Of a stretch of DNA of 64,000 bases, positions 26,195 to 35,412 are shown one piece after another. The stretch is from Ktedonobacteria bacterium brp13. GTDB lineage: Bacteria; Chloroflexota; Ktedonobacteria; Ktedonobacterales; Ktedonobacteraceae. The translations under genes and the position numbers were made by a program. The DNA is taken from NCBI GenBank assembly GCA_015099395.1, contig AP024096.1, positions 8,225,485 through 8,289,484 of the forward strand. The letters run 5' to 3'. Numbering within the stretch: the stretch's first letter is position 1; each line of letters opens with the position of its first letter. Below the pieces are notes generated by a model. The model saw only the letters and a list, made by a program, of their open reading frames with translations. It was not told the DNA's origin and did no database searches.

Positions 26195-27457
26195 ATGTTT
26201 ACTATAACGGCATATAACAATCAATATATGTACATCGACCAGAATAGCATGCAAGTTATCCTTTCCGTAGGGGTGGACGAGAGTGTGAGTGTTGCGCCTG
26301 CACCTCTGACTCTGGCACTCGCGCTTGATCGCTCCGGTTCCATGGAAGGAGAGCGTATACATGCCGCACGTGATGGAGCGATAAAGGTGATACAGTCGCT
26401 TGATGAGACAATAGAGTTTCTGGTTGTGACCTTCAATGAAAATGCACAGTTATTGTTTGGGCCTGCTATGGGCACCAGAGAGAACAAGCAGCGAGCTATT
26501 ACAATCCTACAGACAGTTCGTTCTAATGGGCGTACGCGTATGAGTACGGCACTGGATGCTATTGTGAAGCACCTTGGCAATGACCAGACACGAGCCGCCA
26601 GGATTCTGTTTCTTACGGATGGCAAGAATGAAGGCGAGACGCGTAGTGCGCTCACTCAGTCGATACAACGCTGTACCAGCGCCAATATCAGTATCGATGC
26701 CTGGGGCGTTGGTACCGATTGGGATGCGGCTGAGTTGCGTTCTATGGCGGACAAAACGCATGGGACCGCAGATATTATTCCTACGCCAAAACAAGTAGCC
26801 TCTGCATTTGCAGCCTCATTTAGCGCCATGCGTAAGACAGCACTGACAAATGTACACCTCCAACTGTGGTCTCCTGCTGGAGTCACGCTCAAGAGTGTAC
26901 AGCAGGTTTATCCTTCCCTCGTACCGCTGAGCTTCCAGTCCGACCCGACGAATCCACGACAAGTCTCTGTCTCGCTTGGTTCTTTTGCGGTGGGTGAGCA
27001 GCACGAGTATCTCTGTAATCTTGAGACGCCGATCTATCCTCCTGGTCAGCAATTTTTGCTCTTACGGCCCAGTATGCAGTATGTTGAGGCGCATATGGGT
27101 ATCCAGGAAGAGAAGAGTGGGCGGTCAGGTTGGGCATTCGCACAATGGACGGAAGATGTGGCTCTCGCTGCACAGACCGAGCAGCATGTTGCACACTATA
27201 CGCATCAAGAGGAACTGTCACAGCGGCTCAAAGACGGGCAAGCCGCCCTGGCAGCAGGCGATACTACTCGTGCAACATCCCTATTAGGAGAAGCACTAGA
27301 GATTAGCGAACGGATCAACAATGAGCGGATTACCAGATTGCTTAATACCATTGTGCTACGTGACGCGAAGGGCACGATTCGTCTCAATCAACAGGCCGAT
27401 GCCGTTGCCAAAAAGACCCTGGCGATTACTACTGGTCGCACCTCGAAGCTGAAGTAA
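26195..27457 (+). CDS. von Willebrand factor A domain protein
   Basis: A 420-residue protein with no signal or TM segment. The VWA domain spans about 40-215, with the MIDAS motif DRSGSMEGE, the Thr/Ser loop SNGRTRMSTAL and the Asp in LFLTDGKNEGET, so it should bind a divalent metal and a protein ligand. A beta-rich domain follows (about 225-330), then a helical tail. The ribosome site is GAAGG. It sits 84 bases after the kinase gene and 16 before the membrane sensor gene, so it is probably an adaptor or substrate in the same pathway. Confidence 0.9.
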   Translation: MFTITAYNNQYMYIDQNSMQVILSVGVDESVSVAPAPLTLALALDRSGSMEGERIHAARDGAIKVIQSLDETIEFLVVTFNENAQLLFGPAMGTRENKQRAITILQTVRSNGRTRMSTALDAIVKHLGNDQTRAARILFLTDGKNEGETRSALTQSIQRCTSANISIDAWGVGTDWDAAELRSMADKTHGTADIIPTPKQVASAFAASFSAMRKTALTNVHLQLWSPAGVTLKSVQQVYPSLVPLSFQSDPTNPRQVSVSLGSFAVGEQHEYLCNLETPIYPPGQQFLLLRPSMQYVEAHMGIQEEKSGRSGWAFAQWTEDVALAAQTEQHVAHYTHQEELSQRLKDGQAALAAGDTTRATSLLGEALEISERINNERITRLLNTIVLRDAKGTIRLNQQADAVAKKTLAITTGRTSKLK

Positions 27458-27473
27458 TAGGAAGGCCACATTC

Positions 27474-29090
27474 ATGGCACTACAAACAAGGTCACCGCAG
27501 CAAGCACCGGTGCACTATTCGCCTGCAGGAAGCAATACCACGCAGCATCCTGCACAGGCGACACACGCATCAAAACGTCGTATGCCTATTGGTCAACTCT
27601 GGCAACAAGCGAAGACAACGCTGCGTGGGCAATTTATTATGCTTGCTAGCAGTATTTTTTTACTGGCGTTGCTTGCGGCACTGATCGTCACCCAGGTGTT
27701 TCGACAATCGTATAACGACCTGAATACGATTGCCAATGGTAGTGTGCCTAGCGTTGATGCCGCTCAGGCGATGTCGCAGTATATTGAAGATATTAACGCA
27801 AAAGCCGCCGATTATCTTGCAGCAGCCTCACTCACTGAAAAAGCGCCCTGTATCGTTGTTGGGAGTAAACGCAATGCAGGCAATCTGACAACACATGACT
27901 GTGATCAGGTGAACATTGATGCTGAAATGACGCTTGCAAATCAACAACTCTACCTTGCTATTCATAACGTCACCTATCCAGGAGAACGTACCGCAGTTCA
28001 GAGGATCACAGCAGGTTTCGAAGAGTATAGTGCGGATATTGCTGTTGAGCAACATGAATATGCGCTGGCAATAAGTAAAACCAATCCAAATGATGCGCAT
28101 TTACAGCAAGCAAGACAGGCGTACACACAGGCGACGAATGTCTTAAATGTGCGTATCACCAAACAGCCCACGCTTGATGTCAACGGTAATCCTGTGTATG
28201 ACGAAGCGAACATCCCTAATTGCATAGTAGAGGGGAAGAGCATTGCGGCGCGGGCATGGCCGTTGGGCAGTTTGCAACAGAATATCGACTGCTTGAGTAG
28301 TATTAACAAGGGTTACCTTGATAATGCCTACAACGATACAATGAGTTTTCTTGGTGGTAGCACGATCGGCATCGGTATCCTCTGTCTTGCCCTGTGTGCA
28401 TTGCTGCTCTTTACGACTATACGGATGACGCTGTTGACGCATCGCATACTCAATATTGGTCTGGTGCTTGCGACGGCAGTTGCATTGATCTTCAGTGTTA
28501 CCGTTATGAGTAGTCTTCTCGGTATGTCTGGCCGGCATGGGACCTTTGGTACAATGGTCAAGGACGATTACGATAGCGTCTATTATGCTGCTCTCCTGAA
28601 GCGTTATAGCACAGCTGCGAACGCCGATGAGTCACGCTGGCTGATTGCAGTGGATTTTGGGGACCCTGTTGAGACTGCGCGCTGGCAACAAGATTGGTAT
28701 ACTAATACTGCGCATGTTGGGACGCTCATCAAACAGGCCGTTGCCAATCAAACCTATAATGAAGAGAAGCAGCCGCTCACCGACATTCAAGCTCACTGGA
28801 GCATGTATACTAGCATTGATCCACGTATACGTACTCTGGCAAACACAACCACAAATCCGCAGCGTATTCACGATGCGCAGGAACTTAGCACTGGCGCATC
28901 CAATGAGAGCTTCTCCATGTTTACCAGCGCTGTGGATCAGCTCAGTACTGTAAACCGTACCTACTATAACAGCACATATAATGCAATGAATGCTATGCTA
29001 ACGCGCCTTATGCTGCTCAGCATTACGTTGTTTCCGCTGCTTGGTCTGGTTGCTGTCTGGGGCACATCACGTCGTCTCAAGGATTTCTAA
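27474..29090 (+). CDS. Four-TM membrane protein with two extracellular domains (GlnX-like layout)
   Basis: A 538-residue protein. A basic, Gln/Pro-rich cytoplasmic N-terminus (~50) leads to TM1 (about 53-75), an extracellular domain (about 80-275) with paired Cys, TM2-TM3 (about 285-350), a second extracellular domain (about 355-505) and TM4 near the C-terminus (about 508-530). This is the topology of GlnX, the membrane partner that links the GlnH binding protein to PknG in actinobacteria; no glnH is adjacent here. Assignment rests on topology and on the PknG-like gene in the same operon, not on a clear sequence motif. A 12-bp direct repeat (AAGGATTTCTAA) spans its stop codon. Confidence 0.7.
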   Translation: MALQTRSPQQAPVHYSPAGSNTTQHPAQATHASKRRMPIGQLWQQAKTTLRGQFIMLASSIFLLALLAALIVTQVFRQSYNDLNTIANGSVPSVDAAQAMSQYIEDINAKAADYLAAASLTEKAPCIVVGSKRNAGNLTTHDCDQVNIDAEMTLANQQLYLAIHNVTYPGERTAVQRITAGFEEYSADIAVEQHEYALAISKTNPNDAHLQQARQAYTQATNVLNVRITKQPTLDVNGNPVYDEANIPNCIVEGKSIAARAWPLGSLQQNIDCLSSINKGYLDNAYNDTMSFLGGSTIGIGILCLALCALLLFTTIRMTLLTHRILNIGLVLATAVALIFSVTVMSSLLGMSGRHGTFGTMVKDDYDSVYYAALLKRYSTAANADESRWLIAVDFGDPVETARWQQDWYTNTAHVGTLIKQAVANQTYNEEKQPLTDIQAHWSMYTSIDPRIRTLANTTTNPQRIHDAQELSTGASNESFSMFTSAVDQLSTVNRTYYNSTYNAMNAMLTRLMLLSITLFPLLGLVAVWGTSRRLKDF

Positions 29091-29143
29091 AAGGATTTCT
29101 AAAAGGTAGTCTTGATCCGCTCATGCCAATGGAGGATGACATT

Positions 29144-29232
29144 CAGCCGTTCAGCCGTGGTGTCGTATGCTTGTCTACCACGGCCGAACGGCTGCTATTG
29201 CTGGCTGGAACTGAAGGTTTTGCCAGCAATAG
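29144..29232. terminator. Tandem hairpins between convergent genes
   Basis: Hairpin 1: 18-base arms at 29144-29161 and 29177-29194, one mismatch. Hairpin 2: perfect 11-base arms CTATTGCTGGC (29195-29205) and complement (29222-29232). They lie between the GlnX-like gene and pckG, which converge. There are no long T-runs, but strong folding on both strands suggests a transcription barrier. Confidence 0.6.
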
Positions 29233-29259
29233 TAGAGGGATGATCTATCCCAAATGAAT

Positions 29260-31101
29260 TTATTCTGGAGACTGGTCCCAATGCTCTGGTGAACGCCAGA
29301 GACTGGAGAGGATCAGTTCACGAATGAACAACATCTCCTTTGGCAGTCGGCCATACAGTTTCTCAAACAGCTCCTCATGTGCGAGCAGTTCCTGCTTCCA
29401 GACGTTGCGGTCAATTGACATCAGTTCGTTGAACTGTTCACGTGTGAAGCTCTCCAACCCACGCCAGTCCAGGTCCTCGTAGCGGGGCATCCAGCCGATT
29501 GGACTCTCAATGCTCACTGCACGACCCTGTGCCCTCTCAACGACCCACTTCAGGATACGCATGTTTTCACCGAAGCCCGGCCAGAGGAAATTGCCTTCCG
29601 CGTCACGTCGGAACCAGTTCACATTGAAGATGCGCGGTGGGTTTGACAACTGTCGTCCGAAGTTCAGCCAGTGGCTGAAGTAGTCGGCCATGTGGTAGCC
29701 GATGAACGGCAGCATTGCGAATGGATCGCGGCGCACCTCGCCAAGCTTGCCAGCGGCAGCGGCGGTCATTTCCGAACCCATTGTAGCGGCAGAGTACACG
29801 CCATAGGTCCAGTTGAATGATTGGTAGACCAGGGGGATGCCATCTGAGCGTCGACCACCGAAGATGAAGGCCGATATTGGCACTCCCTGTGGATCATTGG
29901 CCGCAGAGTCGAGCACCGGGCACTGGCTGATCGGCGCGGTGAAGCGTGCGTTTGCATGTGCCGCTTTGCGTCCACAGTCTGGTGTCCAGTCCTGACCAGT
30001 CCAGTCTATCAGATGTGCTGGTGGAATTTTGGTCATGCCTTCCCACCAGACATCGCCATCGTCGGTTAGTGCAACGTTGGTGAAGATCGTATTGGCTTGC
30101 ATTGACGCCATCGCATTCGGGTTAGAGCCCGTATTGGTGCCAGGTGCCACACCGAAGAAGCCAGCTTCGGGATTAATCGCGTAGATCTTCCCATCGCGTC
30201 CTGGCTTGATCCAGGCGATATCATCGCCAACTGTCGTCACCTTCCAGCCTTCTTCACGAAACTCTACAGGGGGAACGAGCATGGCGAAGTTCGTCTTGCC
30301 ACAAGCGCTCGGGAACGATGCTGCAACGTAGGCCTTCTCCCCGTCTGGCTTCTCAACGCCAAGGATGAGCATATGTTCTGCCAGCCAACCTTCATCACGA
30401 GCAAGCACTGAGGCGATACGGAGTGCAAAACACTTCTTGCCGAGCAACGCATTGCCGCCGTAGCCTGAGCCATAGGACCAGATTGCACGTTCCTCAGGGA
30501 AATGGACGATGTATTTGGTCTCCTTGTTACAGGGCCAGGGGATATCCTGCTGTCCGGGTTTTAGCGGCATGCCAACCGAGTGCATGCAGGGGATGAAGTC
30601 ACCGTTTTCCTTCAGAATGTCGTATATAGGCCGGCCCATACGGGTCATAATGCGCATACTCACAGCAACATAGGGCGAGTCAGTCAATTGAACGCCAATA
30701 TGCGCAATTGGCGAGTGAAGTGGTCCCATACTGAAAGGAATGACGTACATCGTTCTTCCGTGCATGCAGCCATCGAACAGACCATGTAGCGTCTCTTTCA
30801 TCTGCCGGGGGGGAACCCAGTTATTGGTTGGTCCCGCATCACCCTTGCTTAGAGAGCAGATAAAAGTGCGATCTTCGACGCGTGCAACGTCACTGGGATC
30901 CGAGTGAGCCAGGAAGCTATTCGGGCGTTTCTCCGGATTGAGGCGTATGAAGGTACCCGAATTGACCATTTCCTCACACAGGAGATCGTACTCCGTCTGT
31001 GATCCGTCGCACCAATGGATCTGGTCGGGCTTACACAACGTAACCATCTCTTCAACCCAGATACGCAACTTTATATTGGTAATATAGCTCGGTATTTGCA
31101 T
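29260..31101 (-). CDS. pckG: Phosphoenolpyruvate carboxykinase (GTP)
   Basis: A 613-residue GTP-type PEPCK, the normal length. Oxaloacetate plus GTP gives phosphoenolpyruvate plus CO2, the entry step of gluconeogenesis. Diagnostic segments are FPSACGKTNFAML (kinase-1 P-loop with the reactive Cys, around residue 270), VGDDIAWIKP, GFFGVAPGTN, FIFGGRRSDGIPL and NWFRRDAEGNFLWPGFGENMR. The start is the ATG at 31101, two bases after GGAGGAGC; an upstream TTG overlaps that site and is rejected. Monocistronic. Confidence 0.97.
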   Translation of the reverse strand: MQIPSYITNIKLRIWVEEMVTLCKPDQIHWCDGSQTEYDLLCEEMVNSGTFIRLNPEKRPNSFLAHSDPSDVARVEDRTFICSLSKGDAGPTNNWVPPRQMKETLHGLFDGCMHGRTMYVIPFSMGPLHSPIAHIGVQLTDSPYVAVSMRIMTRMGRPIYDILKENGDFIPCMHSVGMPLKPGQQDIPWPCNKETKYIVHFPEERAIWSYGSGYGGNALLGKKCFALRIASVLARDEGWLAEHMLILGVEKPDGEKAYVAASFPSACGKTNFAMLVPPVEFREEGWKVTTVGDDIAWIKPGRDGKIYAINPEAGFFGVAPGTNTGSNPNAMASMQANTIFTNVALTDDGDVWWEGMTKIPPAHLIDWTGQDWTPDCGRKAAHANARFTAPISQCPVLDSAANDPQGVPISAFIFGGRRSDGIPLVYQSFNWTYGVYSAATMGSEMTAAAAGKLGEVRRDPFAMLPFIGYHMADYFSHWLNFGRQLSNPPRIFNVNWFRRDAEGNFLWPGFGENMRILKWVVERAQGRAVSIESPIGWMPRYEDLDWRGLESFTREQFNELMSIDRNVWKQELLAHEELFEKLYGRLPKEMLFIRELILSSLWRSPEHWDQSPE

Positions 31102-31589
31102 TAGCTCCTCCAATTAGCCATAAAGTGTAAACGGCTAAGAATATAGGTTCAGACTTCCTGTGGCATTCTGAGTATCATACATTCATCTCTCAATCTCCTC
31201 ACAGCAAAGATTAATCTCATCACGTTTTTGGAATAAATGCATGTTTTTGTGCTTCTTTATGGGTCTCCCTTATTTTTGAAAGCCTCCTTCCTGACTCTTC
31301 AGCGAGACCTTCACCAATTGTATGACAATATAATCAGGTGTTGTGTGACTCCTCTGTGACCTTTCGCGCCATTCTGGTGATTATCTTGTGAGTAATCCCC
31401 TCTATATTGGCAATGATAGAACTAAATAGACTACTAACTGTTTTTGATACCCTGAATGTGCATGTTTTTTCTATTTGCAAATGCATGCCCTCTGGCTGTT
31501 TCTTATATGATGATAGCGACGGTTGTGATAAAATGATGTAAAACACGTGCATTCACCAAAATCTATAATTTGTGAAGGTAGTTCTGTGT
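31102..31589. promoter_or_regulatory. Divergent intergenic region between pckG and a GT-C-like gene
   Basis: About 490 AT-rich bases that must hold the promoters of pckG (leftward) and the membrane protein (rightward). I see no clear -35/-10 pair or operator. A short sequence TGCATGTTTTT occurs twice (near 31239 and 31460). Confidence 0.3.
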
Positions 31590-33035
31590 ATGTCTGCATT
31601 TAGTATAGTAAAAGCTTCTATGTTACAAGGTAAAGCCTGTCTTTTGAAATATGCTTTGTATCAGCTAAAAAATAGGAAAAGCTATCTCATTTTAGGAAGT
31701 TTGCTTGTTATTTTAACACTCTGCGTTACCTCACTGTACTACCTCAACCGTCCTTACGCAGAAACGACAGCGGATACGCCTGGCTATCTGGCAGTCGTGA
31801 ACCAATTGTCTCTTTACGGTAATCCTCTCAATGTTTTTCGTCTGCCGGTGTACCCGCTCTTTATTTTAATTGTGTGCGCATTGACCGGTCGTGGTAATTT
31901 GCTAGCCGTTAGTATTGTGCAAGGAGGGCTCTTTGTCCTCACTGCTCTAGAGTTTTACATACTGGTTGCGTTCATTTTTAGGCGTAGCTGGCTTGCTTTT
32001 CTTGTGAGTCTGGTAGTTGGAACGAATGTCATCCTGATTGCTTATAGTAAGCCTATCATGACCGAGGGTCTCGCACTCTGGTTATTGACAACCAATATCC
32101 TGATTACTATCTACATGTTGCGTACATGGAAATTGCGCTTATTAAAAGTACAGGCTATCTTTCTTTTACTGCTTTTATTTACACGGCCAGAATGGCTGCT
32201 ATTGCCACTATTGCTAGTATGCTATCTGCTTTTTCTGTCCAGGGATCGTCTTCTTTTTAAACCTCTTATGAAGCGGGCTATTATTGTCTGTAGTGTGCTC
32301 TATGCCCTGATAGGGGTGTATGTCGCTGGTAATGCAATCGTGAATCATTATGTGGGACTTAGTACCGTTGAGAATATGAATCTGGTTGGAAAAGTCATTC
32401 AATATCATATGTATAATGAAGCAACTCCTGAATATGCTTCAACGCAGCGTATCATTGCCAGGTATGTCGAACACGGACAAACAAGTCCGTATAAAATTTT
32501 GGGCAAGGAGCCGGAGCTAGGTGTGGACAATGCTCAACCAGTGAGTGATTTTGCTCGTTCGATCATTCTCAATCATCCTGTGGAATTTGCAGCCAAAACG
32601 GTGCCATTATTGTTACCATCGCTGATTGACTATTATCCTGAATCAATCATTCCACCACCGTCCTCAGCAAGCAAGTCTCTCTATGCTCCGTCTGCTGCTA
32701 TCCTTGCATGGCTACTATCTGTTCATCGTATCGTCTATGCATGCAACGGGCTTTTCCCGTTATGTGCGCTTCCCTGGTTGTTACTATTGTGCTCACGCCG
32801 GGGAAGAAAGCAGATGGTCGTACAAGCGATGAGTTTAGTCGTGCTGATCGCTCTGACCGGGATCATTATTACAACGCTTGGCGGCTACTATATGGCTGAT
32901 GATATGCGTGTCCATATTGTTTTTGATCCACTCATTATACTAACCGTCTGGGGAACCTTATTGTACGGCTTAGGAATAGCAACAACCCATTGCTGGAAAA
33001 CAATAAGCGGTTATCGGAGCAAGACACTTGCTTAA
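31590..33035 (+). CDS. Polytopic membrane protein, probable GT-C type glycosyltransferase
   Basis: About 481 residues with 10-12 hydrophobic segments. The first TM segment is followed by an acidic extracytoplasmic loop (AETTADTPGYLAVVNQL), then LPVYPLF, resembling the first loop of ArnT/PMT-like lipid-linked sugar transferases, where acidic residues are catalytic. A larger extracytoplasmic loop lies at about 255-370. Family assignment is by architecture only. The ATG at 31590 is preferred over an upstream GTG because AAGG lies before it. A transglutaminase-like gene starts 25 bases downstream. Confidence 0.65.
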   Translation: MSAFSIVKASMLQGKACLLKYALYQLKNRKSYLILGSLLVILTLCVTSLYYLNRPYAETTADTPGYLAVVNQLSLYGNPLNVFRLPVYPLFILIVCALTGRGNLLAVSIVQGGLFVLTALEFYILVAFIFRRSWLAFLVSLVVGTNVILIAYSKPIMTEGLALWLLTTNILITIYMLRTWKLRLLKVQAIFLLLLLFTRPEWLLLPLLLVCYLLFLSRDRLLFKPLMKRAIIVCSVLYALIGVYVAGNAIVNHYVGLSTVENMNLVGKVIQYHMYNEATPEYASTQRIIARYVEHGQTSPYKILGKEPELGVDNAQPVSDFARSIILNHPVEFAAKTVPLLLPSLIDYYPESIIPPPSSASKSLYAPSAAILAWLLSVHRIVYACNGLFPLCALPWLLLLCSRRGRKQMVVQAMSLVVLIALTGIIITTLGGYYMADDMRVHIVFDPLIILTVWGTLLYGLGIATTHCWKTISGYRSKTLA

Positions 33036-33060
33036 GTTCTATTCATGGAAGGATATCGAT

Positions 33061-33669
33061 ATGCAGTTTGTCTGTGAAGCATCCTCATTAGATGAGTATC
33101 TCTGTGAAGATGAGATTGTAAATTACTCCCATCCTTTGATACGTAAAACAATACAACAATTACAGGAAACTTCAAATGTGGCAGTAGAGTGTGTCAAGCA
33201 GACGTTCGAGTTTGTACGAGATACTATCCCTCACTCATGGGATGCTCAAAATCCACAGGTGACGTGTAGTGCTTCCGAAGTTTTGCAACACCAAACAGGG
33301 ATCTGTTATGCCAAATCCCATTTGTTAGCGGCTCTCTTGCGAGGGCAGGGTATACCTACCGGTTTTTGCTATCAACGCTTGACGCTAGGCGATACACCGG
33401 AGACTGGCTACGTTATCCATGCATTCAATGCAGTATATCTTCCATCGTTGCGTCAATGGATACGTCTTGATGCACGCGGTAACAAACCAGGAATACAAGC
33501 GGAATTTTCGCTGGAGCAAGAAAAGCTAGCCTTTTCTATTCGACCAGAACTGGACGAAGTAGATTATCCTACTATTTACAGCCATCCTCATGCAAAGATT
33601 GTAGCAACCCTTCAGCAGCATACAGATAGTCTACAGATGTGCCAGTTTTCCCTTCCTGAGCGTCTATGA
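33061..33669 (+). CDS. Transglutaminase-like cysteine protease-fold protein
   Basis: A 202-residue protein of the transglutaminase-like superfamily. The catalytic triad is visible: Cys in TGICYAKSH (about 82), His in YVIHAFNAV (about 120) and Asp in IRLDARGNK (about 137). There is no signal peptide, so it should be cytoplasmic; relatives are often annotated transglutaminase domain-containing protein with unknown substrates. The start at 33061 follows GAAGGAT. It probably shares a transcript with the preceding membrane protein, and a terminator follows. Confidence 0.88.
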   Translation: MQFVCEASSLDEYLCEDEIVNYSHPLIRKTIQQLQETSNVAVECVKQTFEFVRDTIPHSWDAQNPQVTCSASEVLQHQTGICYAKSHLLAALLRGQGIPTGFCYQRLTLGDTPETGYVIHAFNAVYLPSLRQWIRLDARGNKPGIQAEFSLEQEKLAFSIRPELDEVDYPTIYSHPHAKIVATLQQHTDSLQMCQFSLPERL

Positions 33670-33677
33670 GTACCTGA

Positions 33678-33712
33678 GAAATTGCGCGATCTGCGCAATT
33701 TCTTGCTTTTTA
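33678..33712 (+). terminator. Intrinsic terminator
   Basis: GAAATTGCGC (33678-33687) pairs perfectly with GCGCAATTTC (33693-33702), loop GATCT, then TTGCTTTTT. It ends the membrane protein / transglutaminase-like transcript. Confidence 0.85.
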
Positions 33713-34102
33713 GCATTCCATCAGTTATTCTCAATATGTACATGTGCCTGTGAAACCTAAATCTATTAACATAACATCAATTAGCTTGAATGGGAGGTCA
33801 TACTTATGATACTGTTTGTTACACTCGATAGCGCTGTGAATTTGGGATACATGACCAGTGTGCGCTAGCAGGAAGCTGAACTTATCGGTGTTGACATCCT
33901 TCTTCTGAAAGGTGTCCAACGTTTCATGCTGTTTTCTTTCCACATTGGCTTCGCATAACGTATCACAACCAACTGTTTGCGTCTTTCTACGATGCCTGTT
34001 GGATCATCCCTCCCCTATATCATTGCGCTATCCTTCCTTCCTTCCTTCCTTCCTTCCTTCTTTATACTCTTCCATTGCATGATGCATCATGAAGGATATC
34101 TT
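33713..34102. other. Stretch upstream of the MFS gene
   Basis: About 390 bases. A minus-strand open frame of 70 codons (33731-33943, GTG start) has no recognisable motif and no good ribosome site; it may be a gene relic. The right part carries a CTTC microsatellite and an open frame that runs into the MFS gene. Confidence 0.3.
34031..34061 (+). repeat. Tetranucleotide microsatellite (TCCT/CTTC, about 7.5 copies)
   Basis: 31 bases of uninterrupted TTCC-type repeat, about 40 bases before the MFS start codon. The frame through the repeat (FLPSFLPSF) is open and continuous with the MFS gene, so slippage could alter an extended N-terminus or leader spacing. Confidence 0.9.
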
Positions 34103-35347
34103 ATGCACAATCGTGGAGCCTCCTCCATCTATATCTTATTGAGTGGCGTGTCGTCGCTCTGCTATTCAATGATCTTTAGTATCGAGTTGATCTACCAGGT
34201 AATGATCGTGGGACTGGACCCGCTGCAAATGATGCTCATTGGCTCTGTACAGCAATTTGTTAATCTCCTGTTTCAGGCACCGACTGGCATCCTGGCTGAT
34301 ATGTATAGTCGTCGTTGGGCGGTTGTATCCGGCCTCTTTCTGATTGGTACCGGCTATCTTACCGAGGGCTATCTTCCTATATTCATGGCTATGCTCGCTG
34401 CTGCGGGTATCGCAGGTCTGGGGGCCACTCTTGCCAATGGCGCTGACTCGGCATGGATTGCCGATGAAGTGGGTGTGGAGCGTGTCGGACAGGTGTATAT
34501 ACGCTCCGCGCAGATCGGCTCCATTGCTTCATTGTTGGGTATTGGGATCAGTGCTGTCCTTGTCAATATGAGCTTGAACTTACCTATCGTTCTAGGAGGA
34601 GGTTTGTTCATTAGCTTGAGCATAGTCCTGGCTCTAGTCATGCCTGAACGACATTTCAAGCCAATGCAACGCGAAGGTCGAAGTACTTTCCAACAGATGA
34701 GTCATACATTGCGTGCCAGCGTGAACCTGGTACGCATGCGATCTGTGCTGCTTACCATACTGGGGATATGTGTATTCTATGGTATGTTTACCGCAAGTTT
34801 CGATCGACTCTGGCCATACTATCTACTCCACGATTTTACTCTCCCTTCGTTGGGAGGACTGAAGCCAGTAGTCTGGTTCTGTCTCATTGAAGCCGGTATC
34901 GTGGTAACCAACTGGATCGGGATCGAGGTTGTCAGGAGGAGCGTCGATACAAACAGTCATTATTCCGTTGTCTGGACAATGCTTATGGTGGATAGCATAA
35001 TGATCGTAAGTGTCATTGGGTTTGCTTTGGCTGAGCAGTTTGTGGTGGCCCTGGTTGTATTCTTGCTGTTCACGACAGCTGCTGGACCACGTGCCTCGCT
35101 GGAGCAGGCCTGGCTGAATCAGAATCTTAACTCCAACGTACGTGCAACGCTTCTCTCTTTAAAAGGGCAAGTCAACGCCATTGCTCAGATCATCGGCGGC
35201 CCTCTGCTAGGAATAGTCGCTATTGTTTTTACTACTCGTGCTGCACTGATTACTGTGGGTGTTATCTTGTCTCCGGTACTATTGCTCTATGTACGTACGC
35301 TGCGACACGATAAACCTCGTGCGACATCTATAAAAGGGGACGGTTAA
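34103..35347 (+). CDS. Major facilitator superfamily transporter
   Basis: A 414-residue MFS protein with about 12 TM segments. The loop between TM2 and TM3 carries the MFS motif-A variant GILADMYSRRWAV, and the first half holds FQAPTGILAD, typical of drug or tetracycline-like exporters. Substrate unknown. The ATG at 34103 follows GAAGGATAT; the frame stays open to 33977 through a CTTC repeat. The 3' end, including the stop codon, forms one arm of the terminator. Confidence 0.88.
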   Translation: MHNRGASSIYILLSGVSSLCYSMIFSIELIYQVMIVGLDPLQMMLIGSVQQFVNLLFQAPTGILADMYSRRWAVVSGLFLIGTGYLTEGYLPIFMAMLAAAGIAGLGATLANGADSAWIADEVGVERVGQVYIRSAQIGSIASLLGIGISAVLVNMSLNLPIVLGGGLFISLSIVLALVMPERHFKPMQREGRSTFQQMSHTLRASVNLVRMRSVLLTILGICVFYGMFTASFDRLWPYYLLHDFTLPSLGGLKPVVWFCLIEAGIVVTNWIGIEVVRRSVDTNSHYSVVWTMLMVDSIMIVSVIGFALAEQFVVALVVFLLFTTAAGPRASLEQAWLNQNLNSNVRATLLSLKGQVNAIAQIIGGPLLGIVAIVFTTRAALITVGVILSPVLLLYVRTLRHDKPRATSIKGDG

Positions 35348-35389
35348 GCTTATTTCGCTAGCAGCGAATAAGCTTAACCGTCCCCTTTT
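35332..35389. terminator. Bidirectional terminator overlapping the MFS stop codon
   Basis: A perfect 23-bp stem (35332-35354 with 35367-35389), 12-base loop, and A4/T5 flanks. The left arm includes the last codons and stop of the MFS gene. It serves the convergent LCP gene as well. Confidence 0.93.
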
Positions 35390-35412
35390 TGCCTCTATAT
35401 ATTCACACGTAA

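Noticed and set aside
33731..33943. Minus-strand 70-codon open frame beginning with GTG
   Set aside because: No ribosome site, no recognisable motif and no operon partner; at best a gene relic.
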